From Burkholderia arboris (GTDB lineage Bacteria; Pseudomonadota; Gammaproteobacteria; Burkholderiales; Burkholderiaceae): a DNA stretch of 64,000 nucleotides. The stretch lies in NCBI RefSeq assembly GCF_902499125.1, contig NZ_CABVPX010000008.1, positions 124,001 to 188,000 of the forward strand, given 5' to 3'. The notes under the pieces are model-generated. The model had not been told where the DNA came from and made no database searches. It worked only from the letters and a program-made list of their open reading frames with translations. A program made the translations under genes and the position numbers. Shown here in pieces: positions 19,453-28,900 of this stretch. Each line of letters starts with the position of its first letter. The first letter of the stretch is position 1.

Positions 19453-20501
19453 GCGGCACGCTCCAGCAGCATGCCGAGCGTCGCGGCGCACGCGTCGCCC
19501 GGCGGCTGTGCCGGAAAACCGAGTTGCGCGGTCAGCTGCTGCCAGACGCGCGTCACGTCGATGCTGCGCTGGTTGCTCGCGTGCAGCCCCTCGCCGGACA
19601 CGAGCCGGTCGACCGCGCGCACGGCCGCCTGCGGCCAGCAGCGCGCATGAATCTCGCCCCACGTGTCCTGTGCGTCGTCGCAGATCTGGATGCTCGGCAG
19701 GTCGTCGCCTGCCGGATTGCCGAAAATCGGGAACAGCCCGTCCTCGTCCGTCGCCGGCTCGCGTAGCGCGGGCGCCCACCATAGCGGACCGTGCGGCGAC
19801 GCGAGCGTCCACGTACCGGCGTCCGTCGTCAGCGTGATGCCGAACAGCACGCTCATCCGGCCGTCGTCGGCCGCCGCCATCTCGTTGTGCACGCGCAGCG
19901 ACACCGGCGTTTCGGCCAGCACCATCGCGCATTCGCGCATCGACGACAGCGCCGGCCCGACCGGCTCGACCGACCACGGCCCGACGCCCTGCAAGGCCGC
20001 CGCGAGCACGTCGAGCGCTGCGTAGCTCGCCTGCACCGAGCACACGACATCCGCATGCACGGGCGCGCTCGTCTCGCACAACCGGCGTGCGACCGCGATG
20101 AAGCGCGCGACGACCGGCAGGTTCGGGTAGAAGCTGTTCAGCAGGCAACGGCGGCCGTGACGCGATGCGGTGCGCAGCACGGAGTCCCATTCGTCGGGCA
20201 GCAACGGATGCTCGATCACGACGTCGATCCCGCGTTCGAGCAGCCGGCACGCGAGCGCAGCGCCTTCCGCCCCGCGCGCCGCGCCGCCGACTGCAACGCA
20301 TGCCACGCGCACGTCGTCCGGCAACGCATCGACGCGCTCGAATACGGGCGCACCGACACGCGCCGCCAATGCGGCCGTGCGCGCGCTGCCCCGACCGAGA
20401 ATGCCGGCGACGTGATATGAACCGGACGCCGCGAGGCCCGCCGCATAGAACTGACCGAAACGGGAACCGGCCACGACGACCGGCAGCGGATGGACCTTCA
20501 T
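19449..20501 (-). CDS. pchG: Thiazolinyl imide reductase
   Basis: A 350-residue NAD(P)H-dependent reductase of the Gfo/Idh/MocA-like group that reduces one thiazoline ring of the PchF-bound intermediate to a thiazolidine, the last ring change before pyochelin release. The N-terminal nucleotide-binding segment reads VVVAGSRFGQFYAAGL; NSFYPNLPVVARFI and the C-terminal DVTRVWQQLTAQLG stretch are typical of the family (Irp3/YbtU is the yersiniabactin equivalent). Its ATG overlaps the pchF stop by 4 bp and its stop overlaps pchH by 4 bp. Confidence 0.92.
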   Translation of the reverse strand: MKVHPLPVVVAGSRFGQFYAAGLAASGSYHVAGILGRGSARTAALAARVGAPVFERVDALPDDVRVACVAVGGAARGAEGAALACRLLERGIDVVIEHPLLPDEWDSVLRTASRHGRRCLLNSFYPNLPVVARFIAVARRLCETSAPVHADVVCSVQASYAALDVLAAALQGVGPWSVEPVGPALSSMRECAMVLAETPVSLRVHNEMAAADDGRMSVLFGITLTTDAGTWTLASPHGPLWWAPALREPATDEDGLFPIFGNPAGDDLPSIQICDDAQDTWGEIHARCWPQAAVRAVDRLVSGEGLHASNQRSIDVTRVWQQLTAQLGFPAQPPGDACAATLGMLLERAA

Positions 20502-23500
20502 CGTGCCTCCTTCAGGCGGGTGTCGACAAACGCGGCGTTCAGGCAGTCGAAATGACCGCCGGGGATATCGACGGCCGTGATGCCGCCGAGCGCCTGCGCC
20601 GCCCAGTACTCGGTGAGCGCCGCGCGCTGCTGCGGAATCAGCGGATTGCAACGCTCCGGCACGAACAGCCGCAGCGCGCCCGCATACGGCGCATCGCCGG
20701 CCCAATGACATGCCTGCACCGAATGCATGAAGAGCCGGTACAGCCGTTCGCGCTCGTCGAGCAGCGGATGCGCGACCTCGTCCTGCATCGACAGGCCGGC
20801 CGCGGCGCGCAACACGCGGCGGCGCAGCCCGTCAAGCGGTTCGCAGCGATCGCCGAAGATTTCCAGCTGCGCCTGCAGGCTGCCGGGCGCGAGCCGCGCG
20901 GAATCGGCCTTCAGTGCATCGGCAAGCGCGTCGGCCAGCACATACGTTTCCGGAAAACCGAGCGCGTCGAGCGGCAACCCGAGCGTCGCCGCGAAGTTGA
21001 ACAGCACGAGCCGTTCATCCTCGATCAGGTAGGGAATCCGGTAGCTCGATACGATGTCGAGCGTGCGCACCGCGACGCCGAGCTGCACCAGCGACTTCGC
21101 CATTTCCAGCGCGACCAGCCCGCCCGAGCAGTAGCCGAGCACGTCGACCTCGCGCACGCCGCTGCGCCACAGCGCATCCGCGTAGCGCCGGCCAAGCGTC
21201 GCGTTCAGGTGGCGCGCCGGCAGGTCGAGATAGTCCTGCGCATCGCGCACCGCGAAGCCGAGCACCGGGCCGAGACGCGCAAGCGCGGGCATCACCGGAC
21301 GATAGGCATGCACGGTGCCGAGCCCTTCGTGCACGATCACGCGCGGCACGCCGGCGCCCGGCGCGAGCGGAATCGGCCGCACGTCGGCGCGCACGCGCGG
21401 CGCCGGCGCATGGACGACCGTCGATGCATGCATCGCGCGCGGCGTGGCAGGTGCGGCCGCCGACGTCGCGCCCAGCGGCGGTTCGCCCGCATCGCGCAGG
21501 CACTGCGCGAACGCGGCCGGCGTCGGCTGCGCGAGCACCCAGCGCAGCAGCCGGTCGAACGGATGCGCCTGTGCGAGCGGCTCCTCGCCGCGCAGCCGCG
21601 ACACGAGCTGTGCGATCAGCAGCGAATCGCCGCCCGCGGCGAAGAAGTCCTGATCCGGCGTGACGTTGCGCGTATCGAGCACGGTTTCCCACAATCCGGT
21701 CAGACGTGCCAGCAGCGGATCGGCAGCCTGTGTCGGCACCGGCCGGGCCACCGCCGGCTCCGGTTCGCGGATATCGGCGATGCCGGCCAGCGTACGGCGG
21801 TCGATCTTGCCGTTCGCGGTCACGGGCAGGCGTTCGAGCACGCGCAGTTGCGTCGGCACCATGTAGCCCGGCACGCGCTCGGCCACGAACGACAGCAGCG
21901 TATCGGGCGCGATGCGTGCCGCGCCGCGCTTCACGTGCGCGAGCAGGATGTCGTAGCCGAGCGCGGCGAGCGGCGTGCCGGGCGCGACGCAGCCGAGCGC
22001 CAGATCGCCCGCCTCCGCCTGCAGCCATTCGAGCCATTGCGCGTGCGGCACGAACAGTCGCGCCGCCGTGGCCCGCGCGTCGTCCGGCGTCTCCATCATC
22101 AGCCCCTGGCTGATGCTGATCTCCGGATGCTCGGCCGTCAGCTCCTGGATCACCCACCACGCATCGGCCGCCGAGAGCGCACGCATGCCGGCGATCAGCG
22201 CGACCGTGTCGCGCGCGTTGTTCAGCGCGCCGGAGCTGATCGCCATGTCGACCGAATGCGGCGCAATGCCCTGCGCGTCGAACGGCGCATTCATGTCGAA
22301 GCGCACGAACCGCATCCACGGATACCCGGCAAAGCGTTCACGCGCAGCCGCGAGGAAGTAGCTCGACACGTCGCTGAACAGATAGTCGATGCGCGTACCG
22401 GCTTCGACCAGCGGCGCGAGCGCAGCGACGATCGCACGCGTCGCGGCGGCGGTTCCCGCGCCGATTTCGAGGATGCGCCACGTACGCTGCGGCTCGCGCG
22501 CGACGACTGCACGTACGGCCTGCGCCATCCCGCGATGCAGCGCGCGGGCGTGTTCGCCGTCGCTGTACATCGCTTCGGCGATATGCGACGCGCCTTCCGG
22601 GAACATCAGGCCGGCCGGCGATACGCTGCCGTCCACCTGCGCCTCGAGGCATCCCGCGCTGTCGCGGAAATAATCGACGAGCACGGCCGGCCACAGATCG
22701 GGTGACGCATGCTGCGCGAATGCGTCCCAGCATGCGGACGCGTCGGCGAGGCTGGCGTCAGGCCGCATGCGCCAGCCGCCTTCGGCGTCCGCGTTCAGCA
22801 CGCCGTGCGCATCGAGCATCGCAAGCCAGTGGCGCAGCAGATGCTGGCGGGCGGGCGGCACACGCAGCCGCTCGCACAGCGTCGCGAAACCGGTCGCGTC
22901 GTCGGCCGTCAAGCCGCCCGCCGGCACGATCCACGCGGCCAACGATGCAACGCAGGCCGTTTCGAGCTGCGCGACCGAGCGCGACACGTCCGCCTGTGCG
23001 GGCCAGCGCACGGCGTCGAACCCGGCACGCACGTGCGTCGTGACTTCGTGCAGCGCATCGTCCTGCGCGGACACAGCCGGCTCACCGCCGTGCAGCGCCA
23101 CGAAGCTCGCGAGACGGCGCTCTGCGCCTTCGCCGAGCACGATCGTCGCGGCCGCGCCGACGAGCGGATGCGCGGTCAGCGCCGCATCGATCTCGGCCAG
23201 CTCGATCCGGTAGCCGCGGATCTTCACCTGATCGTCCTGCCGCCCGAGGAATTCGAGCGCGCCGTCGGACCGCACGCGCCCCAGATCGCCGGTGCGGTAC
23301 AGCCGCCGTCCGTCTGCATGACGAATGAAGCGTTCGGCCGTTCGCGCGGGATCGTTCGCGTAGCCCGTCGCGAGCCCGACGCCGCCGATATGGATCTCGC
23401 CGCGCACGCCGGGCGGGCACGGCCGGCCGAGTGCGTCGAGCACTTCCATCGTCTGCCCGGTCAGCGCGCGGCCGTACGGAATGCTCGCGAGCCGTGTGTC

Positions 23501-25975
23501 CTCCACCCGGATCGGATGCTCGATCGACCAGATCGACGCCTCGGTCGCGCCACCGAGGCTGAACAGCGCGCAGTCGGGCCAGCGGCGCCACCAGCGGGCC
23601 GGCAGCGTCACCGGAATCCAGTCGCCCGACCACAGCACGCGGCGCGGGGCCGGCACGTCGAGCGCCGGTTCGCCTTCGAGGTAGTCGATCAGCATTTGCC
23701 CCTGTGCGGGCACCGAGTTCCACAGCGTCACGACATGGCGCACCATCAGCTCGGCCCAGTGCGACGGATCGTTGCCGCGCGCCGGATCGGGCAGCACGAT
23801 GCATGCGCCGCGCGCGGTCGCGCCGAAGAAATCGTAGACCGACAGGTCGAAGCTCAGCTCGGCAAGGCCCAGCACCACGTCGCCCGCGCCGACCGCATGA
23901 CGCGCGCTGATGTCGGCGAGCGTGTTGCACACGGCCGCGTGGCTCAGCATCACGCCCTTCGGTTCGCCGGTGGAGCCCGACGTGTAGATCACGTAAGCCA
24001 GCGCGTCGCCGTCGATATCGCGCGCGGCGCGCGGCGGCCATTGCGGATCGGGCGGCAACGCATCGATATCGATGCGTGCGCACCCTTCATGTTCGAAGTC
24101 CAGCGCCTGGACGCTCACGACCGCACGCACCCGCGCATTGCGCAGGATCGCGTGTTGCCGCAGCGCCGGCTGGCGGCTGTCGACCGGCACGTAGGCGGCG
24201 CCCGCCTGGACGATCGCGAGCACGGCCGCGAGCTGGTGCGCGCACTTCGGCATCAGCACCGCAACCGTATCGCCCACGCCGACGCCGGCCAGTTCGAGTG
24301 CGGTACGCAGCGCCGCCGCGTGTTGCGCGACATCCCGGAACGTGCGTGCGCCCTGCGCATCGATCACGACCGGCGCATCGGGCGTACGCAACGCCTGCGC
24401 GGCAAACCCGGCCGCGATATGCGTGTCCGCTTCGGGATGCACGCCGGCGGCCGGCGCGGCGGACGGCAGCACGAGATCGCCAGCGTGCGACCACCATTCG
24501 GCATCGTCGGCAAGCCGGCCCAGCAGCGCGACGTACGCGTCGAACATCGCGGACGGCATGCCGTCCGGAAACAGGTCGTCGCGCACGTCCCAGCCGATTT
24601 CCAGCCCGCCGAACTGGTCGGTCACCTGGCAGTCGAGCCACACCTGCGGCGTCTGGCTGATCATGCAGCGCGGCGGTTCCGCGCGCACCGCCTGCTCGCC
24701 GAGCAGGCGGCCGACGCTGCCGATGCCGCTCGTGAACACCACCGGCATCAACGCCGCATCCTTGCCGCGCCGCCGCGCGAGTTCGCGCATCACGTCGACG
24801 CCGGTGAACGCGCGATGGTCGAGATCGTCGAACATCCGCGCGCCGATCGTGCGGGCACGCTCGACGAAATCGCGCCCGTGCGTCGCGTCGACGGCGAGCA
24901 GGCTCAGCGCGGTGAAATCGCCGAGCACCGCGTCGATGCGCGGATGCACGGGCGGGCGGTTCAGCACGGTCAGGTTCAGGCAGAAGGCCGGCGACTGGCT
25001 CCAGCGGCCGACGATCTCGGCGAACGCGGCCAGCGCAACGCTCGCCGCACTCAGGCCGAAGCGGCTCGCTTGACCGCTCAGCGAAGCCCATTGCGCGCGA
25101 TCGAGCCGTGCATGCCGATGCGTGAAGCGCGACCGCGCGCCGGTTCGCAGCGCTGGCAGCACCGGCAGATCGGGACGCGCGGGCAGATCGTCGATACGGG
25201 CAAGCCACCACGCCTTGTCGCGTGCATGGTCGGCACGCATGCCGGCCTGTGCTTCATGAACGACATAGTCGCGAAACGTCGCGTCGAGCGGCGCGGGCCG
25301 CCACTGCGGATCGTCGTAGCGGCGCCGCCATTCGGCGAGCAGCAATTGCAGGCTCGCGTAGTCGATCAGCGTGAAATCGACGGACAGGTGCAACACCGCG
25401 CCATCCGGCCCGAGGCTCACTTCCGGCTGCAGCACCGGCCAGCGATCGAGCGCGTGCACCGCATGGTCGAGCCGCGCGCGCACGCGGCTCACGTGGGCGT
25501 CGAATGCATTCGCACCGGCCTCGCGCAGGTCGTGCACGGTGAGCCGCTGCCACGGCACGTCGGGCAGCACGCGTTGCCATGCGTTGTCCTCGACGATCGC
25601 GCGCAGCATCGGATGGCGCGCCACGCACGCATTCCACGCGGCTTCGAAGCGCACGCAGTCGAGATCCTTCCGTTCGTCGTATTCGACGTACAGATGGCAT
25701 GCGCTGCCGCCGAACTCGAACGATTCGTGCCGGCCGAGCACGTATGCGGCCTGTACCGGCGTCAGCGCGAACCGTTCATGCTGGCGTGCCGGATCGCTGC
25801 GCCACGCGCCTTCCTGCAGGAAGCGGACGAACGCATCGCGTTCGGCCTTGATGCGCGCGGCGAGATCCGCATCGAGCGCGCCGGCCGGTGCGCGATAGCG
25901 CAACTGGCCGCCGTCGTCGCACCACAGTTCGATCTGTCGTTCGCGACAGAGATCGAGCACGTCGTCGAAGCTCAC
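20498..25975 (-). CDS. pchF: Pyochelin synthetase PchF (NRPS: Cy-A-MT-PCP-TE)
   Basis: An 1825-residue nonribosomal peptide synthetase that adds and cyclises the second cysteine, N-methylates it and releases pyochelin. Order: an N-terminal TubC-like docking segment (1-55); a cyclisation domain with DFTLID (Asp200, Asp205, the D-x4-D motif); an adenylation domain (YTSGSTGEPKG near 667, YRTGDLGR); an inserted methyltransferase with an intact SAM motif LEIGAGTAAA near 1170; a carrier domain (GGDSLL near 1450); and a thioesterase from about 1560. Specificity residues read D-L-Y-N-x-S-L-I-W, the cysteine code. The start is GTG at 25975, overlapping the pchE stop (GTGA). Oddity: the thioesterase elbow is GYCSGG, placing Cys1616 where Ser is usual. 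Confidence 0.95.
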   Translation of the reverse strand: MSFDDVLDLCRERQIELWCDDGGQLRYRAPAGALDADLAARIKAERDAFVRFLQEGAWRSDPARQHERFALTPVQAAYVLGRHESFEFGGSACHLYVEYDERKDLDCVRFEAAWNACVARHPMLRAIVEDNAWQRVLPDVPWQRLTVHDLREAGANAFDAHVSRVRARLDHAVHALDRWPVLQPEVSLGPDGAVLHLSVDFTLIDYASLQLLLAEWRRRYDDPQWRPAPLDATFRDYVVHEAQAGMRADHARDKAWWLARIDDLPARPDLPVLPALRTGARSRFTHRHARLDRAQWASLSGQASRFGLSAASVALAAFAEIVGRWSQSPAFCLNLTVLNRPPVHPRIDAVLGDFTALSLLAVDATHGRDFVERARTIGARMFDDLDHRAFTGVDVMRELARRRGKDAALMPVVFTSGIGSVGRLLGEQAVRAEPPRCMISQTPQVWLDCQVTDQFGGLEIGWDVRDDLFPDGMPSAMFDAYVALLGRLADDAEWWSHAGDLVLPSAAPAAGVHPEADTHIAAGFAAQALRTPDAPVVIDAQGARTFRDVAQHAAALRTALELAGVGVGDTVAVLMPKCAHQLAAVLAIVQAGAAYVPVDSRQPALRQHAILRNARVRAVVSVQALDFEHEGCARIDIDALPPDPQWPPRAARDIDGDALAYVIYTSGSTGEPKGVMLSHAAVCNTLADISARHAVGAGDVVLGLAELSFDLSVYDFFGATARGACIVLPDPARGNDPSHWAELMVRHVVTLWNSVPAQGQMLIDYLEGEPALDVPAPRRVLWSGDWIPVTLPARWWRRWPDCALFSLGGATEASIWSIEHPIRVEDTRLASIPYGRALTGQTMEVLDALGRPCPPGVRGEIHIGGVGLATGYANDPARTAERFIRHADGRRLYRTGDLGRVRSDGALEFLGRQDDQVKIRGYRIELAEIDAALTAHPLVGAAATIVLGEGAERRLASFVALHGGEPAVSAQDDALHEVTTHVRAGFDAVRWPAQADVSRSVAQLETACVASLAAWIVPAGGLTADDATGFATLCERLRVPPARQHLLRHWLAMLDAHGVLNADAEGGWRMRPDASLADASACWDAFAQHASPDLWPAVLVDYFRDSAGCLEAQVDGSVSPAGLMFPEGASHIAEAMYSDGEHARALHRGMAQAVRAVVAREPQRTWRILEIGAGTAAATRAIVAALAPLVEAGTRIDYLFSDVSSYFLAAARERFAGYPWMRFVRFDMNAPFDAQGIAPHSVDMAISSGALNNARDTVALIAGMRALSAADAWWVIQELTAEHPEISISQGLMMETPDDARATAARLFVPHAQWLEWLQAEAGDLALGCVAPGTPLAALGYDILLAHVKRGAARIAPDTLLSFVAERVPGYMVPTQLRVLERLPVTANGKIDRRTLAGIADIREPEPAVARPVPTQAADPLLARLTGLWETVLDTRNVTPDQDFFAAGGDSLLIAQLVSRLRGEEPLAQAHPFDRLLRWVLAQPTPAAFAQCLRDAGEPPLGATSAAAPATPRAMHASTVVHAPAPRVRADVRPIPLAPGAGVPRVIVHEGLGTVHAYRPVMPALARLGPVLGFAVRDAQDYLDLPARHLNATLGRRYADALWRSGVREVDVLGYCSGGLVALEMAKSLVQLGVAVRTLDIVSSYRIPYLIEDERLVLFNFAATLGLPLDALGFPETYVLADALADALKADSARLAPGSLQAQLEIFGDRCEPLDGLRRRVLRAAAGLSMQDEVAHPLLDERERLYRLFMHSVQACHWAGDAPYAGALRLFVPERCNPLIPQQRAALTEYWAAQALGGITAVDIPGGHFDCLNAAFVDTRLKEAR

Positions 25976-28900
25976 AGCACACCCTCCTCGATCGTCGCGA
26001 CCGATGCATCGCCAGCGGCTTGCGTGGCCGACGCCAGGTCGTCAATCTGCGCGGCCAGACCGGCGAGCGTCGGCTGCCGGTAGAACGCGGCCATCCCGAT
26101 CCGCACGCCGAGCCGCTCGCGCAGCTGCGCGAGCAGGCGCGTCGCGAGCAGGCTGTCGCCACCGAGCGCGAAGAACGTCGCGTCACGCGCGTTTGCCGGG
26201 CGGCCGAGTGCGTGCTCCCAGCACGCGAGCAGCGTCGCTTGCCGTTCGTCAGCCGGTACGAACGCGTCGTGCGCGGCCGGCGCATCGCCGAGCGCTCGCG
26301 CCAGCGCATCCCCGACTGCCCGGCGATCGATCTTGCCGTTCGCGTTGAGCGGCCAGCGCGGCACGCACCACAGCGCATCGGGACGCATCGCGTCGGGCAA
26401 CCGGTCGCGCAGCCACCCGGCCAGCGCCGCCTGTACGACCGGCTCGCCGATGCGACGCGCATCGATGCACGCGAATGCGGTCGAGCGCCAGCTCCGCGCG
26501 TCGAGCGCAAAGCCGCACGCATGTGCCGCCGCGGCGATCGCTTCGTCCGCGAACGGCCTCGGCAGCGACGCGTCGGCCGTCACGCTCGCGACGAGTTCGC
26601 GCAGCGGCGAATCGCGCAGCACGTCGGCGAGCAGCAGGCGGCCATCCTGCGCCAGCAGCGCAGCCGCGATCCTGAACGTATCGCGCGGATCGTCGCGCAG
26701 GTGCGCGGCCGCGAAACTGATCACGCAATCGAATTCGCCGAGATGACGCGCGGGCAGCAAGCCGTCCTGCATCGACTGGAGCGCGGGCCTCGTTCGCGTG
26801 AAGCGTGCCTGGGCGGTGTGCAGCAGACCCGGCGACACGTCGAACAGCGTCACGTCGAAGCGCGGATCGTCAAGCACGTCGAGGCCCGCGTCGAACCATT
26901 GCCCGGCGCGGGCGTCGAGCACCGCGACCCGCAACACGCCCGTGCGCGCAGCGGCCTGCGCCTCCAGCGCACCGGCAATCTCGCGCAGCGCCCGGGCGCC
27001 GTCCGGCAAGCGCGTCGCGAACGCAAGGGGCGCCACGTGCGGATCGAGCGACACGCGCTGCGCGGCGGTGTCCGGATCGACGGCAAGCGCGCGCAGCGAT
27101 GCCGTCAGATCGTCGAGATCGGTCGCATACCAGTCGAGCAGGTCGAGCGCGCCGTCGATGGCGATCGATACGTCGCCCTTGCCGCGCCAATACGCGCGCA
27201 GCGAAGGCGGCAGGCCCGCGTCGCCGTCGAGCAGCCGGTCGGCGACGGCACGCGCAACGGCCGCTTCCGCGGGCATCGTATCGGCCATGCCGGCATCCGC
27301 GAGCGATGACGGCACCGTGTCCGCTGCGCGATCGGCCGGCACGAACGCCGCGACGATGCGCGCGGCGTCGCCATTGACGACGCCCGCGCACGCACCGTCG
27401 ATCTGCGGATGCGCGGCCAGCGCCGCCTCGATCTCGCCGAGTTCGATCCGGTGCCCCCGCACCTTCACCTGCCGATCCTCGCGCCCCAGGAATTCGAGGG
27501 TCCCGTCCGGCCAGTAGCGGCCGCGATCGCCGGTACGGTACCAGCGGCCCGACGCGTGCTGCACGAAGCGCTGCGCGGTCAGTTCGGGATCGTTCCGGTA
27601 GCCGCGCGCGAGACTGTCGCCGCCGATCAGCAGTTCACCCGGCACGTAGTCGGGCACATCGCGGCCGTCGGCATCGACGACGCGATACGCCTGCCCCGGC
27701 AACGGCCGGCCATACGGAATCGAACGCCAGTGCGACGGCACGTCGCGCACCGTCTGCACGTTCGACCAGATGCCGGCCTCGGTCGCGCCGCCGAGCGCAT
27801 GGAACGCGCACGCATCGCCACAGCGTTCGCGCAGGCGCGCCGGCAGGTCGAGTGCGATCCAGTCGCCGGACAGCAGCGCCGCGCGCACGCTGCGGCACGT
27901 GTCGCGCATAGCCGGCACGGCCAGCGCCATTTCCAGCAACGCGGGCGCCGAATTCCACAGCGTCACGCGGTGCTGCTCGATCAGTTCGATCCAGCGCGCG
28001 GCGTCGCGTGCTTCGTCCTGCGTCGGCAGCACGAGTTCGGCGCCGGCGCCCAGTGCGCCGAACAGGTCGTAGACCGACAGGTCGAAGTCGAGCGCCGACA
28101 CCGCGAGCAGCCGGTCGTCCGCGTTCACGCGGAGCAGCGCATCGATCGCATCGATCGTGTTGATCGCCGCCGCGTGCGTCATCTCGACGCCCTTCGGCAC
28201 GCCCGTCGAACCGGACGTGTAGATCACGTAGGCCGTCGCCTGCGGCGCGACCGCAAGCGGCGCGGCCAGCGGCGCATGCCGCATCAGCGCCGCAATGCCG
28301 AGATGCGGCACTGGCGCATCCGCGCGCGCCGTGTCGCCGATCGCGACCTTCACGCCCGCCGCACGCTCGATCAACGCCTTGCGCGCGACCGGTTGCGCGA
28401 TGTCGAGCGGCACGTAGCATGCGCCCGCAGCCAGTACGCCGAACACGGCGGCGACCTGTGCAGGCCCGCGCGGCAGACTGATCTCGACGGCATCGCCGTG
28501 CCCGATCCCCGCCGCGCGCAAGCCGCCGGCGATCGCGAGCGCCCGCGTGGCCAGTTCGCCGCGCGTCACGACATGCTCGCCGCATCGCAACGCGACAGCG
28601 GCCGGCTCGCGTGCGGCCAACGCGAAGAAGTCGTGCTGCAGCGTGCGTGCGCGGCCCGGCGCGGGCAATGCGTTGAGCGTGTCGCGGACACGACGCTGCG
28701 CGGACGGCAGCTCGACCGCGACCGGCAGCCGCCAGTCGCGATCGCACAGCGCCTGCACGAGCGCGACATACGCGCCGAACATCGCATCGACCATCCCGTC
28801 CGGAAACAGGCCGTCCACGCTGTCCCATGCGAGCAGCGCGCCGTCCGGCACGCGATAGAGCTGATGATCGAGCCACACTTGGGGCGTCTGCGAAATCATG

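Noticed and set aside
22709-26083. Very long open frame (over 1100 codons) on the plus strand opposite pchF
   Set aside because: It is antisense to an NRPS with clear domains; the translation is Arg/His/Ala-rich with no known motif. Such frames are a by-product of high GC.
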